21,018 bases of DNA from Asaia bogorensis (lineage in GTDB: Bacteria; Pseudomonadota; Alphaproteobacteria; Acetobacterales; Acetobacteraceae): NCBI GenBank assembly GCA_945871455.1, contig CAMBXJ010000016.1:1-21018 (forward strand). The letters run 5' to 3'. The stretch's first letter is position 1. Every line of letters begins with the position of its first letter. This document shows, piece after piece, positions 14,563 to 21,018 of this stretch. The notes under the pieces were generated by a model that worked only from the letters and a program-made list of their open reading frames with translations, searched no databases and was not told the DNA's origin. A program made the translations under genes and the position numbers.

Positions 14563-15978
14563 TCACGGTTCCCGCATGCCTTCGGTTGCCACGGGGATCA
14601 AACGCTCGAAAAAGTATCCGAGGGCGGTCCGTTCGCCGATCTTGATATCGGCGGTAACCGGCATGCCGGGCATCAGCTTGAAGTCCGGCGGCAGGTCGTG
14701 CAGTTCGACACGGTCCAGGGAAACGCGGGATCGAAACCACACGGCGTTGCCAGCCGCGGTGGTCGGCAATGCCGTGGCACCGGTCGGATTGCGTTGCTCG
14801 TCCGCGCTCGAAAAACTGTCGGCGCTGATGATCCGCACGGTGCCGTAGGCCATGCCGTAGTGCATGTACGGGAAGGTATCGAATTTGATCGCCACGGCGT
14901 TCCCCAGGTTGACGTAGCCGTCGTCACTGCCCTGGATGTTCACTTCCACCTCCAGCGGTGCGTCGGATGCGATCAACGTGACGAACTGCTGTCCCGCCGT
15001 GATGACGGAGCCCACGGAAACCTTCGCGATGGACAGCACGGTCGCATCCCGGTCGGAGCGCAGTTCCACCAATTGGTGCCGGAGTTTGGCCTTGTTGTAG
15101 GATTCCCGGGCATCCGACAGCTTGCTCACGCTCTCGGCGAGCTTTTCGGAAACGTCGGCGCGCCAGTTTTCCGTATAGCCATTCCGTTCCGCAATCAGCG
15201 CCGCCAAATCCCGTTGGCCCGAAAGCGCCATCTGCTCGGCGCCATCCATGTTGCGCTGGACCTCCGTGCGGGTGTCCATCGCCGCCAGGGTATTGATCTT
15301 GCTGCCGACGTTCAGCCGCTCCAGTTCCTTGCGCATGCCTTCGAGCGATGTGGCATAGGCCAACCGCTCCCGATAGCTCAACGCGTCGGACCGGGCGCGC
15401 GCGACCGAGACGGACAGACTGCTCGCCTTCTGATTGTAGCCTTCGATCCGGAAATTGTACTCGGCGCGCCGCTGGCTGAAGATCGCCGCCTGCAACGCCA
15501 GGTTGGGATCAAGCCCGATATAGGTGAAGGGGCGATTCTCCGCCTCTGCCTGCAAGCGGCTGACCTGGGCCTGCAAGGCCGACACCTGCGCCGCCAACGC
15601 ACCCAGGTCGGCGGCGGCGAAAGTCGGATCCAGGCGAGCCAATACCTGTCCCGCGCGGACCTTATCGCCGACGGAAACGTCGATTGAACGGATGACCCCG
15701 GTGTCGAGCGGCTGCACGACGATCGTCCCACCTCTGGCAACGACCTTGCCGGTGGCGGTGACGACCTTGTCGACCTTGATCAACGCCAGTGCCAGCCCGA
15801 TGGAAAGCACCAGCGCGGAGACGATGAACGTGATCGCCCGTGCGACGCGGGGGGTCGGAACGTTGATGATCGCCGTGGAGGGAGACTGGAACTCCAGGAT
15901 CGCCGGGAGCGTTGGATCGTCCCGCTCCGCGACGTCGGTCCTAGTCGCCTTGGACGAGGGTTGGAGCGATAGCTGCAT
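14563..15978 (-). CDS. Type I secretion periplasmic adaptor (HlyD family)
   Basis: A membrane-fusion protein of 471 residues that would connect the inner-membrane ABC exporter to an outer-membrane channel. A cytoplasmic N-terminus of about 45 residues is followed by one helix (about 47-68, ITFIVSALVLSIGLALALI). Then comes a lipoyl-type half motif (VTATGKVVARGGTIVVQPLDTGVI, RSIDVSVGDKVRAGQVLARLD), a long coiled-coil region (about 125-330), the second lipoyl half (DATVLSIAKVSVGSVITAGQ) and a beta-barrel end with LMPGMPVTADIKIGERT, the RtxD/HlyD signature. The ATG at 15978 is chosen because AAGG lies 8 nt upstream and the longer open frame adds only sequence antisense in character. It overlaps the end of the exporter gene by 38 nt, implying coupled translation. 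Confidence 0.95.
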   Translation of the reverse strand: MQLSLQPSSKATRTDVAERDDPTLPAILEFQSPSTAIINVPTPRVARAITFIVSALVLSIGLALALIKVDKVVTATGKVVARGGTIVVQPLDTGVIRSIDVSVGDKVRAGQVLARLDPTFAAADLGALAAQVSALQAQVSRLQAEAENRPFTYIGLDPNLALQAAIFSQRRAEYNFRIEGYNQKASSLSVSVARARSDALSYRERLAYATSLEGMRKELERLNVGSKINTLAAMDTRTEVQRNMDGAEQMALSGQRDLAALIAERNGYTENWRADVSEKLAESVSKLSDARESYNKAKLRHQLVELRSDRDATVLSIAKVSVGSVITAGQQFVTLIASDAPLEVEVNIQGSDDGYVNLGNAVAIKFDTFPYMHYGMAYGTVRIISADSFSSADEQRNPTGATALPTTAAGNAVWFRSRVSLDRVELHDLPPDFKLMPGMPVTADIKIGERTALGYFFERLIPVATEGMREP

Positions 15979-18262
15979 GACGGGGACCTTGTGCTTCCAT
16001 ATGGCGATGCTGCTGCGCCCAGAGCTGGCGATAGACGGTGCAACGTTCGAGCAGGACGTTATGCGGCGCGATATCGACCAGTTCACCGCGTTCCAGCACC
16101 AGGATCTGATCGCAGTCGACCAGGGACGACAGGCGGTGGGAGACGATGACCATGGTCCTTCCGCGCGCGATGCGCAGCAGGTTGGCGTTCACCAGAGCCT
16201 CACTTTCCGGATCCAGGGCGCTGGTAGCCTCGTCCAGGATCAGGATGCGGGGATCGGTGATGACGGCGCGCGCAATCGCCAGGCGTTGGCGTTGCCCGCC
16301 GGAGAGGTTGGGCGAGCCTTCCTCCACATAGGTTTCGTAGCCGTTCGGCATACGCTCGATGAATTCCTCGGCACCGGCCAGGCGCGCGGCGCGGATGGCG
16401 TCTTCCAGGGTGAGCCCAGGGCGGCCGGCCAGGATGTTGTCCCGAATGGACCCGCGAAACAGGAAGTTTTCCTGCAGCACGACGCCGTAATTTGAGCGCA
16501 GGTGGCGCAGGTTGATTTCCCGCAGATCGGCGTTGTCGATCTTCAGGAAGCCCGAATACTCCCGGTTGATGCCTTGCAGCAGCCGGGTCAAGGTGGATTT
16601 TCCGGACCCGGAGCGGCCGACGACGCCCAGCATGGTGCCCGCCGGGATGGAGAAGGTCACCCGGTCGAGCGCGGGGACCTTGGTGCCGGCATAGGTAAAC
16701 GTGACGTCGTCCAGGGAGATCGCGCCGGCAAATTTGGGCCGCAGGCCACCGGAAGCCGAATCCCGCTCGATCGGGCGGTTGAGCACGTCCGCCGCCTGCG
16801 CCATGGAGCCGCGGATTTCTTCCCAATCTTCCATCAACCGGGCCAGGCCCACCAGCGGCTGGGCGACGCGCTGCGACAACATCATGAACGAGATCAGGCC
16901 ACCGAGGCGCATATAGGCTTCGCCTTCGAGTGTCATATAGGCCCCGATCAGGACGACGCCGACCCACATGAACCGCTCGATCGGGTTGACCAGGGTTTGC
17001 GGCCAGTTGGCGATCTTGCCCATGGCGAGGCGCCATTTGCCGGATTCCGCCACCCGTTCGTCCCACAACGCCTTGCGTTGCGGCTCCAGCGCCAGGGACT
17101 TGACGGTTTTCATACCGAAGACGGTCTCGCCGAGCGCGGCCTGCTTCGCGGTTTCCGCCTTCAGGACCTTGCTGTAGACTTCCCGCATGGGCTTGAGGAA
17201 CGCGACGATGATCAACGCGATCATCGCCGAGCAGATCAGCACGATCCATGCGAGCGTGGCATTGATCCAGAACAGGAACGGCAACAGGATCACCAGGGTG
17301 ATCAGATCCAGCGCCGTCGTCAGCAGCTTGCCGGTGATGAATTCCCGCACCTTGTGGACCTGGGAGACCTTGTACATCGTCTCGCCGGCCGGATGGCGTT
17401 CGAAATAGTCGAGCGGCAATCGTACCAGTCGGTTGAAGATGTGCAGGTTCAGCCGTGCATCGATCCGTGCGCCGACGACCAGGATGATCAATCGGCGGGC
17501 GAAGCTGAGCAGGGTCTCGAACAGGACCATGATGGTGACCAGGACGGCCATCAGGAACAGAGTCGAATAACTCTGGTGCTGCATCACTTTGTCCATGACC
17601 TTCATCACCATCAGCGCGGGCAGAAGATGCAGCAGGCTGATGATGAAGGAGGCCAGGAACAGATCCCGCAGCGATTTTTTCTCTCTCGCGACCTGGCCGA
17701 ACAGGTAGCTCATGGTGAACGGCGGATCGGCTTCGGTCTGTTCGCGCAGGGCGCGCAGCAGCACGGCCTCCCCGCTCCAGACCTCGGCCAGGCGCATCTC
17801 GTCGACCTGGATCGGCGCTTCGGCGTCGGAAGACCGTGGGTCGCGCAGGGCGACCACCTTGGCTTCGATGCTGGACCCGACCAGCAAGGCGGCGGTTCCG
17901 TCGTCCAACAGCAGGATGACCGGGCTGCCGGTATTCAGCCGCATCAGGTGGCGCCAGCGAAGCCGCAGGGCGCGCGACCACATGCCGGCGCCTTGCGCCC
18001 AGGATGACAGAGCGGCGGCGCTGGGCACGGTTTCATCGGGGCCGGCACGGAATTCGTGGGGGTCCAGCTCCATCCCGTAGTAGCGGGCGGCGTTCATCAT
18101 CGCGAGCAGGCGGGGATGGATCGGCGTGTCGCGACCGCCGCCATCGCCGGTCGACATGCCCGCGCCGCCTGCTCCACCGGACCCGTCGGCCCGCGCATCC
18201 CGTATTGCGGGTTGGCGGCCGAGCCCGGATAGACCAGATGTATGTCCGTCAGAGATATCCAC
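15941..18262 (-). CDS. Type I secretion ABC exporter (permease-ATPase fusion with degenerate C39-like domain)
   Basis: An HlyB/PrtD-like half-transporter of 773 residues that would export an unfolded protein across both membranes with the HlyD-type partner. Residues 1-46 are a Gly/Ala-rich extension. Residues about 47-172 align with the C39 peptidase-like domain but lack the catalytic Cys and His (the HlyB GRHFIL position reads GTAALL), so it should bind rather than cleave substrate. Residues about 195-480 hold the membrane helices. The ATPase has Walker A GRSGSGKST (549-557), Q-loop Gln597, signature LSGGQ (653-657), Walker B ILILDE (673-678) and the switch His709. Start GTG 18262 has AAGGGG 7 nt upstream; ATG 18157 is an alternative. 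It is the first gene of the run. Confidence 0.95.
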   Translation of the reverse strand: MDISDGHTSGLSGLGRQPAIRDARADGSGGAGGAGMSTGDGGGRDTPIHPRLLAMMNAARYYGMELDPHEFRAGPDETVPSAAALSSWAQGAGMWSRALRLRWRHLMRLNTGSPVILLLDDGTAALLVGSSIEAKVVALRDPRSSDAEAPIQVDEMRLAEVWSGEAVLLRALREQTEADPPFTMSYLFGQVAREKKSLRDLFLASFIISLLHLLPALMVMKVMDKVMQHQSYSTLFLMAVLVTIMVLFETLLSFARRLIILVVGARIDARLNLHIFNRLVRLPLDYFERHPAGETMYKVSQVHKVREFITGKLLTTALDLITLVILLPFLFWINATLAWIVLICSAMIALIIVAFLKPMREVYSKVLKAETAKQAALGETVFGMKTVKSLALEPQRKALWDERVAESGKWRLAMGKIANWPQTLVNPIERFMWVGVVLIGAYMTLEGEAYMRLGGLISFMMLSQRVAQPLVGLARLMEDWEEIRGSMAQAADVLNRPIERDSASGGLRPKFAGAISLDDVTFTYAGTKVPALDRVTFSIPAGTMLGVVGRSGSGKSTLTRLLQGINREYSGFLKIDNADLREINLRHLRSNYGVVLQENFLFRGSIRDNILAGRPGLTLEDAIRAARLAGAEEFIERMPNGYETYVEEGSPNLSGGQRQRLAIARAVITDPRILILDEATSALDPESEALVNANLLRIARGRTMVIVSHRLSSLVDCDQILVLERGELVDIAPHNVLLERCTVYRQLWAQQHRHMEAQGPRHAAIAPTLVQGD

Positions 18263-18269
18263 GAGCGAA

Positions 18270-18275
18270 CCCCTT
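18270..18275 (-). promoter_or_regulatory. Ribosome binding site of the ABC exporter
   Basis: AAGGGG on the minus strand, 7 nt before the GTG at 18262. It favours this start over the internal ATG at 18157, which has only a poorly spaced GGAG. Confidence 0.55.
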
Positions 18276-18300
18276 CAGAGGCGTATCGAAGGACAGCGTC

Positions 18301-18316
18301 ATATGCCGGGGCATAT
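18301..18316. promoter_or_regulatory. Perfect palindromic site, candidate operator of the exporter run
   Basis: The sequence is atatgcc-gg-ggcatat: 7-bp arms with a 2-nt centre, 39 nt before the exporter GTG. The length and symmetry suit a dimeric helix-turn-helix regulator. No regulator gene is adjacent, so the binding protein is unknown. Confidence 0.35.
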
Positions 18317-18416
18317 TGCGCGGAACAGGTAAATAACACGTTGCCCGCCATCCAGGGGGATTTTGTCGCGGCAGGGCGCGCCGGGACATCTCTCGTCGGC
18401 CAGGTGACCCGCGGAA

Positions 18417-18445
18417 CATATCGAGACGGTGCGGACAGATCACAA
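18417..18445 (-). promoter_or_regulatory. Weak promoter candidate for the exporter run
   Basis: On the minus strand TTGTGA (18440-18445) and GATATG (18417-18422) are 17 nt apart. The -10 box is poor. The leader would be about 150 nt and would include the palindromic site. Confidence 0.2.
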
Positions 18446-18681
18446 CCCAACCATGACGAAATCGATTGAAAATATCCACAATTCTCGGGTTTCTGGATGA
18501 AACCAGCATGTCAGGACGGTTGCTTATTGATACGAATTATGTCGGGAATGCGAGCGTGCGGCCCGTTTTTCAGCCCGCCGTCGTCCTTCAGGCCGCCCAA
18601 CAAGGCGGAACCGCAGGGGCAAACCCTGTTAGCAACCATACGCCGCTTATGCCATAAACGCGGAATAAGGACAAACGAATC

Positions 18682-19872
18682 GTGACTCTGAATGACACCG
18701 TCGGCGCATTCATCCCAGGCGAACGCCATCAGGTGGCCCCGATCGCGGCTGGCCGGCTGAGCGGACTGACCTTCGCCGTGAAGGATCTGTTCGATGTCGC
18801 CGGCGCGGTCACCACCTACGGCAACCCTGACTGGGCGACCACTCACGGCATCACGAACGTCACGGCGCCGATCGTCACGTCCCTGCTGCAGGCCGGCGCC
18901 CATTTGGCGGGCAAGACCAAGACCCACGAATTGGCCTACGGGCTGACCGGGGAAAATATCTGGCATGGGACCCCGATCAACCCGCGCGCGCCCGACCGGT
19001 TCCCGGGCGGGTCAAGCTGCGGGTCCGCCGCCGCCGTTGCCGCCAATCTGGTGGATTTCGCAATCGGGTCCGATACCGGCGGCTCGGTCCGCATTCCGGC
19101 GAGCTATTGCGGTCTTTTCGGCATTCGTCCGACCTTCGGGGCCATCAGTCTCGCCGGGGCCTGCGCCTTGGCGCCCAGCCTGGACACGCCCGGATGGTTC
19201 ACTCGCGCCGCGGCGCTGCTGGCCGAAATCGGCGACGTGCTGCTGCCCGGCGGGCGGACCGGCGCCAGCGGCCCGTTTCTGCGCGTGGAGGAGGCGTGGG
19301 TGAACGCCCAGCCGGAGGTGGCGGAGGCGTTGCGACCGGCGCTGGAGCGGTTGCAGCAACTGCGCGGGCGCGCAATTGGTATCAGCCTGTTGCCGGAAGG
19401 CGTGGATAGTCTGTACGACCATTTCCGCACCGTGCAGGCCGAGGAGGTCTGGGCGGCCCATGGCGCCTGGGTCGAACGCGCGAATCCTCGGTTCAGCCCA
19501 TCGGTCCAGGGACGCTTCACCGCCGCCAAGGCCACAACGCCGGCGATAGCGTCACCAGGGCGGGCATTTCGGCGCCAGTTGCAGGCGCGTATCCTGCCGC
19601 TGCTGTCCGGCGGCGCGGTCATGATCTATCCGACCAGCCCCTGCGTGGCACCGCTGCTCACCGCCGGCCCTGGCGAACAGGACGGGGTGCGCCAGGCGAC
19701 CATCGGCGTGACCGCCATCGCCGGGTTCTGCGGCCTGCCGGAGGTGACCTTGCCCGCCGGTACCGTCAACGGGCTTCCTGTCGGCTTGTCGCTGGTGGCC
19801 GGTCCGGGGCAGGATCGCGCCTTGCTGGGCCTGGCCTGCGATGCCGCATCCATTCTGGGCCTGCCCGTCTAA
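18682..19872 (+). CDS. Amidase-signature family enzyme
   Basis: A hydrolase of the amidase-signature superfamily (relatives include GatA, AtzF and aryl-acylamidases), 396 residues, predicted cytoplasmic. The Ser-cisSer-Lys triad can be placed as Lys34 (FAVKDLFDV), Ser111 (FPGGSSCGSAAAVAANL) and Ser135 (IGSDTGGSVRIPASYCG), with the family's 24-residue spacing between the two serines. The Gly-rich loop has Cys where Gly is usual. At 396 residues it is shorter than GatA (about 480), and no gatB or gatC is adjacent, so a role in tRNA-Gln amidation is unlikely; the amide substrate is unknown. Start GTG 18682 has AAGGA about 10 nt upstream. The gene is followed after 52 nt by an acetyltransferase gene on the same strand. 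Confidence 0.92.
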   Translation: MTLNDTVGAFIPGERHQVAPIAAGRLSGLTFAVKDLFDVAGAVTTYGNPDWATTHGITNVTAPIVTSLLQAGAHLAGKTKTHELAYGLTGENIWHGTPINPRAPDRFPGGSSCGSAAAVAANLVDFAIGSDTGGSVRIPASYCGLFGIRPTFGAISLAGACALAPSLDTPGWFTRAAALLAEIGDVLLPGGRTGASGPFLRVEEAWVNAQPEVAEALRPALERLQQLRGRAIGISLLPEGVDSLYDHFRTVQAEEVWAAHGAWVERANPRFSPSVQGRFTAAKATTPAIASPGRAFRRQLQARILPLLSGGAVMIYPTSPCVAPLLTAGPGEQDGVRQATIGVTAIAGFCGLPEVTLPAGTVNGLPVGLSLVAGPGQDRALLGLACDAASILGLPV

Positions 19873-19924
19873 CCTCCTTTTCCACCAGGCCCCCTTGCAG
19901 GCCCATCGTCACAGGATCGTCGGA

Positions 19925-20443
19925 ATGCAGATTCGCGCTGCCACGGAGGCGGATATCCCCGAAATCCAGGCGATCTACGCCCATCACGTCCTGCATGGCA
20001 CCGGCACGTTCGACGAGGAACCGCCCTCGGTCGAAGACACGCTGTACAAATTTCACAAAGTCACCGGCGAAGGCGGCGCCTGGCTTGTCGCCAGCGACGC
20101 AACCGGCATTCTCGGCTATGCCTATTACAACCAGTTTCGTGACCGTTCCGCCTATCGCTATTGCGTGGAGGACAGCATCTATGTCCGCGACGACGTGCGT
20201 GGGCAGGGCGTGGGCAAGGCGCTGGTCGGCCAATTGATCGAAGACGCCACCGCGCGCGGCATGCGCCAGATGATCGCGGTGATCGGCGATTCCGAGAATG
20301 TCGGGTCGATCGGCGTCCATGCCAGCCTGGGCTTCCACATGGTGGGGACGCTGAAGGCGGTGGGCGTGAAGTTCGGCCGTTGGGTGGACGTGGTGTCAAT
20401 GCAGCGACCGCTCGGTCGCGGCGACGCTAATTTGCCCGGGTGA
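19925..20443 (+). CDS. GNAT-family N-acetyltransferase, phosphinothricin acetyltransferase-like
   Basis: An acetyl-CoA-dependent N-acetyltransferase of 172 residues, like the PAT/MnaT group that acetylates phosphinothricin, methionine sulfoximine or related amino-acid analogues. Seen: the start IRAATEADIPEIQAIYAHHV, the TGTFDEEPPS stretch, the acetyl-CoA pyrophosphate loop VRGQGVGKAL (91-100), and the C-terminal SENVGSIGVHASLGFHMVG...FGRWVDVVSMQ pattern characteristic of the group. The ATG at 19925 is chosen because AGGA lies 8 nt upstream and the family N-terminus begins there; the open frame extends 28 codons further upstream without similarity. The natural substrate cannot be told from sequence; other small amines are possible. 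Confidence 0.93.
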   Translation: MQIRAATEADIPEIQAIYAHHVLHGTGTFDEEPPSVEDTLYKFHKVTGEGGAWLVASDATGILGYAYYNQFRDRSAYRYCVEDSIYVRDDVRGQGVGKALVGQLIEDATARGMRQMIAVIGDSENVGSIGVHASLGFHMVGTLKAVGVKFGRWVDVVSMQRPLGRGDANLPG

Positions 20444-20464
20444 GCAACGGGCAGGTCCGCGCCG

Positions 20465-21018
20465 ATGTTGCGTGACAGACGCCTGTGGACCATGGCCGCG
20501 TTGGGTTTCATGGCGGGCCTGCCATTGCCGCTGTCCGGCTTCACCTTCCGCCTGTGGCTGTCGGAGGGCGGCGTCTCCCTGGCGATGATCGGGCTGACGG
20601 CGAATATCGGCCTCGCCTACTCGCTGAAATTCCTGTGGGCGCCGGTGCTGGACCAGGCCCGCCCGCCCGGGCCGCTGCGTTGGTTAGGCCAGCGGCGGGG
20701 CTGGCTGATGACGATCCAGCCGCTTCTGGCGCTGTCCGCGCTGATGCTGGCGTTGTCCGACCCGTCAGCGGCGCCCGCCGCCGCCATCGCCGCCGCGGCT
20801 CTGGTCGCGTTTCTGTCCGCCAGCCAGGACATCGCGGTCGATGCCTGGCGGATCGAGGTGTTCCCCCCAAAGCTCCAGGGCGCGGCCATGGCCGTCTATG
20901 TCTGGGGCTATCGGGCGGCGTTGCTGATCTCCGGGGCTGGGGCGATCAAGGCCGCCGATCTGGTCGGCTGGCACACAGCGTTGCTGGGTGTGGCCCTGCT
21001 GCTGGCGCTGGCTCCGCT
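20465..21018 (+). CDS. AmpG-like MFS permease, partial (C-terminus beyond window)
   Basis: The N-terminal 184 residues of an inner-membrane major-facilitator permease; the frame stays open at the right edge. AmpG hallmarks are visible: GFMAGLPLPLSGFTFRLWL in helix 1, then GVSLAMIGLTANIGLAYSLKFLWAPVLD, RRGWL, and the family motif ASQDIAVDAWRIE (118-130), equivalent to TQDIAIDA in AmpG. AmpG imports anhydro-muropeptides for cell-wall recycling and can feed beta-lactamase induction. The start is the ATG at 20465, 21 nt after the acetyltransferase stop. A GTG overlapping that stop opens only an 11-codon frame. The AmpG subfamily is likely; the precise substrate is inferred. Confidence 0.88.
   Translation, partial: MLRDRRLWTMAALGFMAGLPLPLSGFTFRLWLSEGGVSLAMIGLTANIGLAYSLKFLWAPVLDQARPPGPLRWLGQRRGWLMTIQPLLALSALMLALSDPSAAPAAAIAAAALVAFLSASQDIAVDAWRIEVFPPKLQGAAMAVYVWGYRAALLISGAGAIKAADLVGWHTALLGVALLLALAP

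Larger units (their letters stand above)
18263..18681. other. 419-nt divergent intergenic region, exporter versus amidase
   Basis: It separates the minus-strand exporter run from the plus-strand amidase. The middle (about 18440-18550) is clearly more AT-rich than its surroundings, as expected for promoters. It contains a perfect 16-nt palindromic site (18301-18316), a weak minus-strand promoter candidate (18417-18445), and small inverted repeats gcgg-aa-ccgc (18605-18614) and caggg-N5-ccctg (18614-18628) just before the amidase. A 49-codon plus-strand frame (18508-18657) has no convincing Shine-Dalgarno and is not called as a gene. No RNA gene was recognised. Confidence 0.6.

Noticed and set aside
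14374..15687. Plus-strand open frame of 437 codons
   Set aside because: Antisense to the HlyD-type gene, no family motif, His/Gln/Arg-rich.
16502..18007. Plus-strand open frame of 501 codons
   Set aside because: Antisense to the exporter; composition dominated by Asp/His/Gln/Arg, no domain.
18542..18570. cggg...cccg followed by ttttt as an intrinsic terminator
   Set aside because: The stem is only 4 bp and no plus-strand gene ends upstream; an attenuator for the amidase is possible but not supported.
19925..20443. Acetyltransferase as an acquired resistance gene
   Set aside because: Base composition and codon use match the neighbours and no mobile element is near; PAT-like GNATs are common chromosomal genes.

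Overview
The window is GC-rich, gene-dense DNA from an alphaproteobacterium. The cytochrome c / kdsB / pheA neighbourhood, a separate hisN-type phosphatase, a Yej-type peptide importer and Acetobacteraceae-like cell-envelope glycosyltransferases suggest Rhodospirillales, perhaps Acetobacteraceae. This is an inference from family resemblance and gene order; no marker gene is present. No tRNA, rRNA, CRISPR array, insertion sequence or phage gene was seen.

Region 1 (1-5439, all minus strand) reads as one head-to-tail run: membrane-anchored cytochrome c, a HisN/IMPase-family phosphatase, then yejA, yejB and yejE of an ABC peptide importer (yejE is cut by the left window edge; yejF would lie beyond it). 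A long GC-rich inverted repeat sits between yejA and yejB.

Region 2 (5440-7212, plus strand) holds kdsB (CMP-Kdo synthesis for LPS) and pheA (prephenate dehydratase), divergent from the cytochrome gene across a 177-nt gap with overlapping candidate promoters.

Region 3 (7214-18262, minus strand) is the most distinctive part. A five-gene run encodes a type I secretion ABC exporter with a degenerate C39-like domain, its HlyD-type adaptor, a 14-repeat Sel1 protein, a 1004-residue TPR/GT2/GT4 double glycosyltransferase, and a 331-residue protein with three ChW-like modules. A perfect 10-bp stem-loop follows the last gene, and beyond it lies a separate GT4 glycosyltransferase that converges on pheA with one base between the stop codons. 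No TolC-type outer-membrane gene and no RTX protein are present. I infer an envelope or exopolysaccharide export/glycosylation locus in which the ChW-like protein could be the cargo.

Region 4 (18263-21018, plus strand) starts with a 419-nt divergent intergenic region, followed by an amidase-signature enzyme, a PAT-like GNAT acetyltransferase and the N-terminal part of an AmpG-like MFS permease cut by the right edge. Many long open frames opposite these genes are GC-driven shadows and are not annotated.
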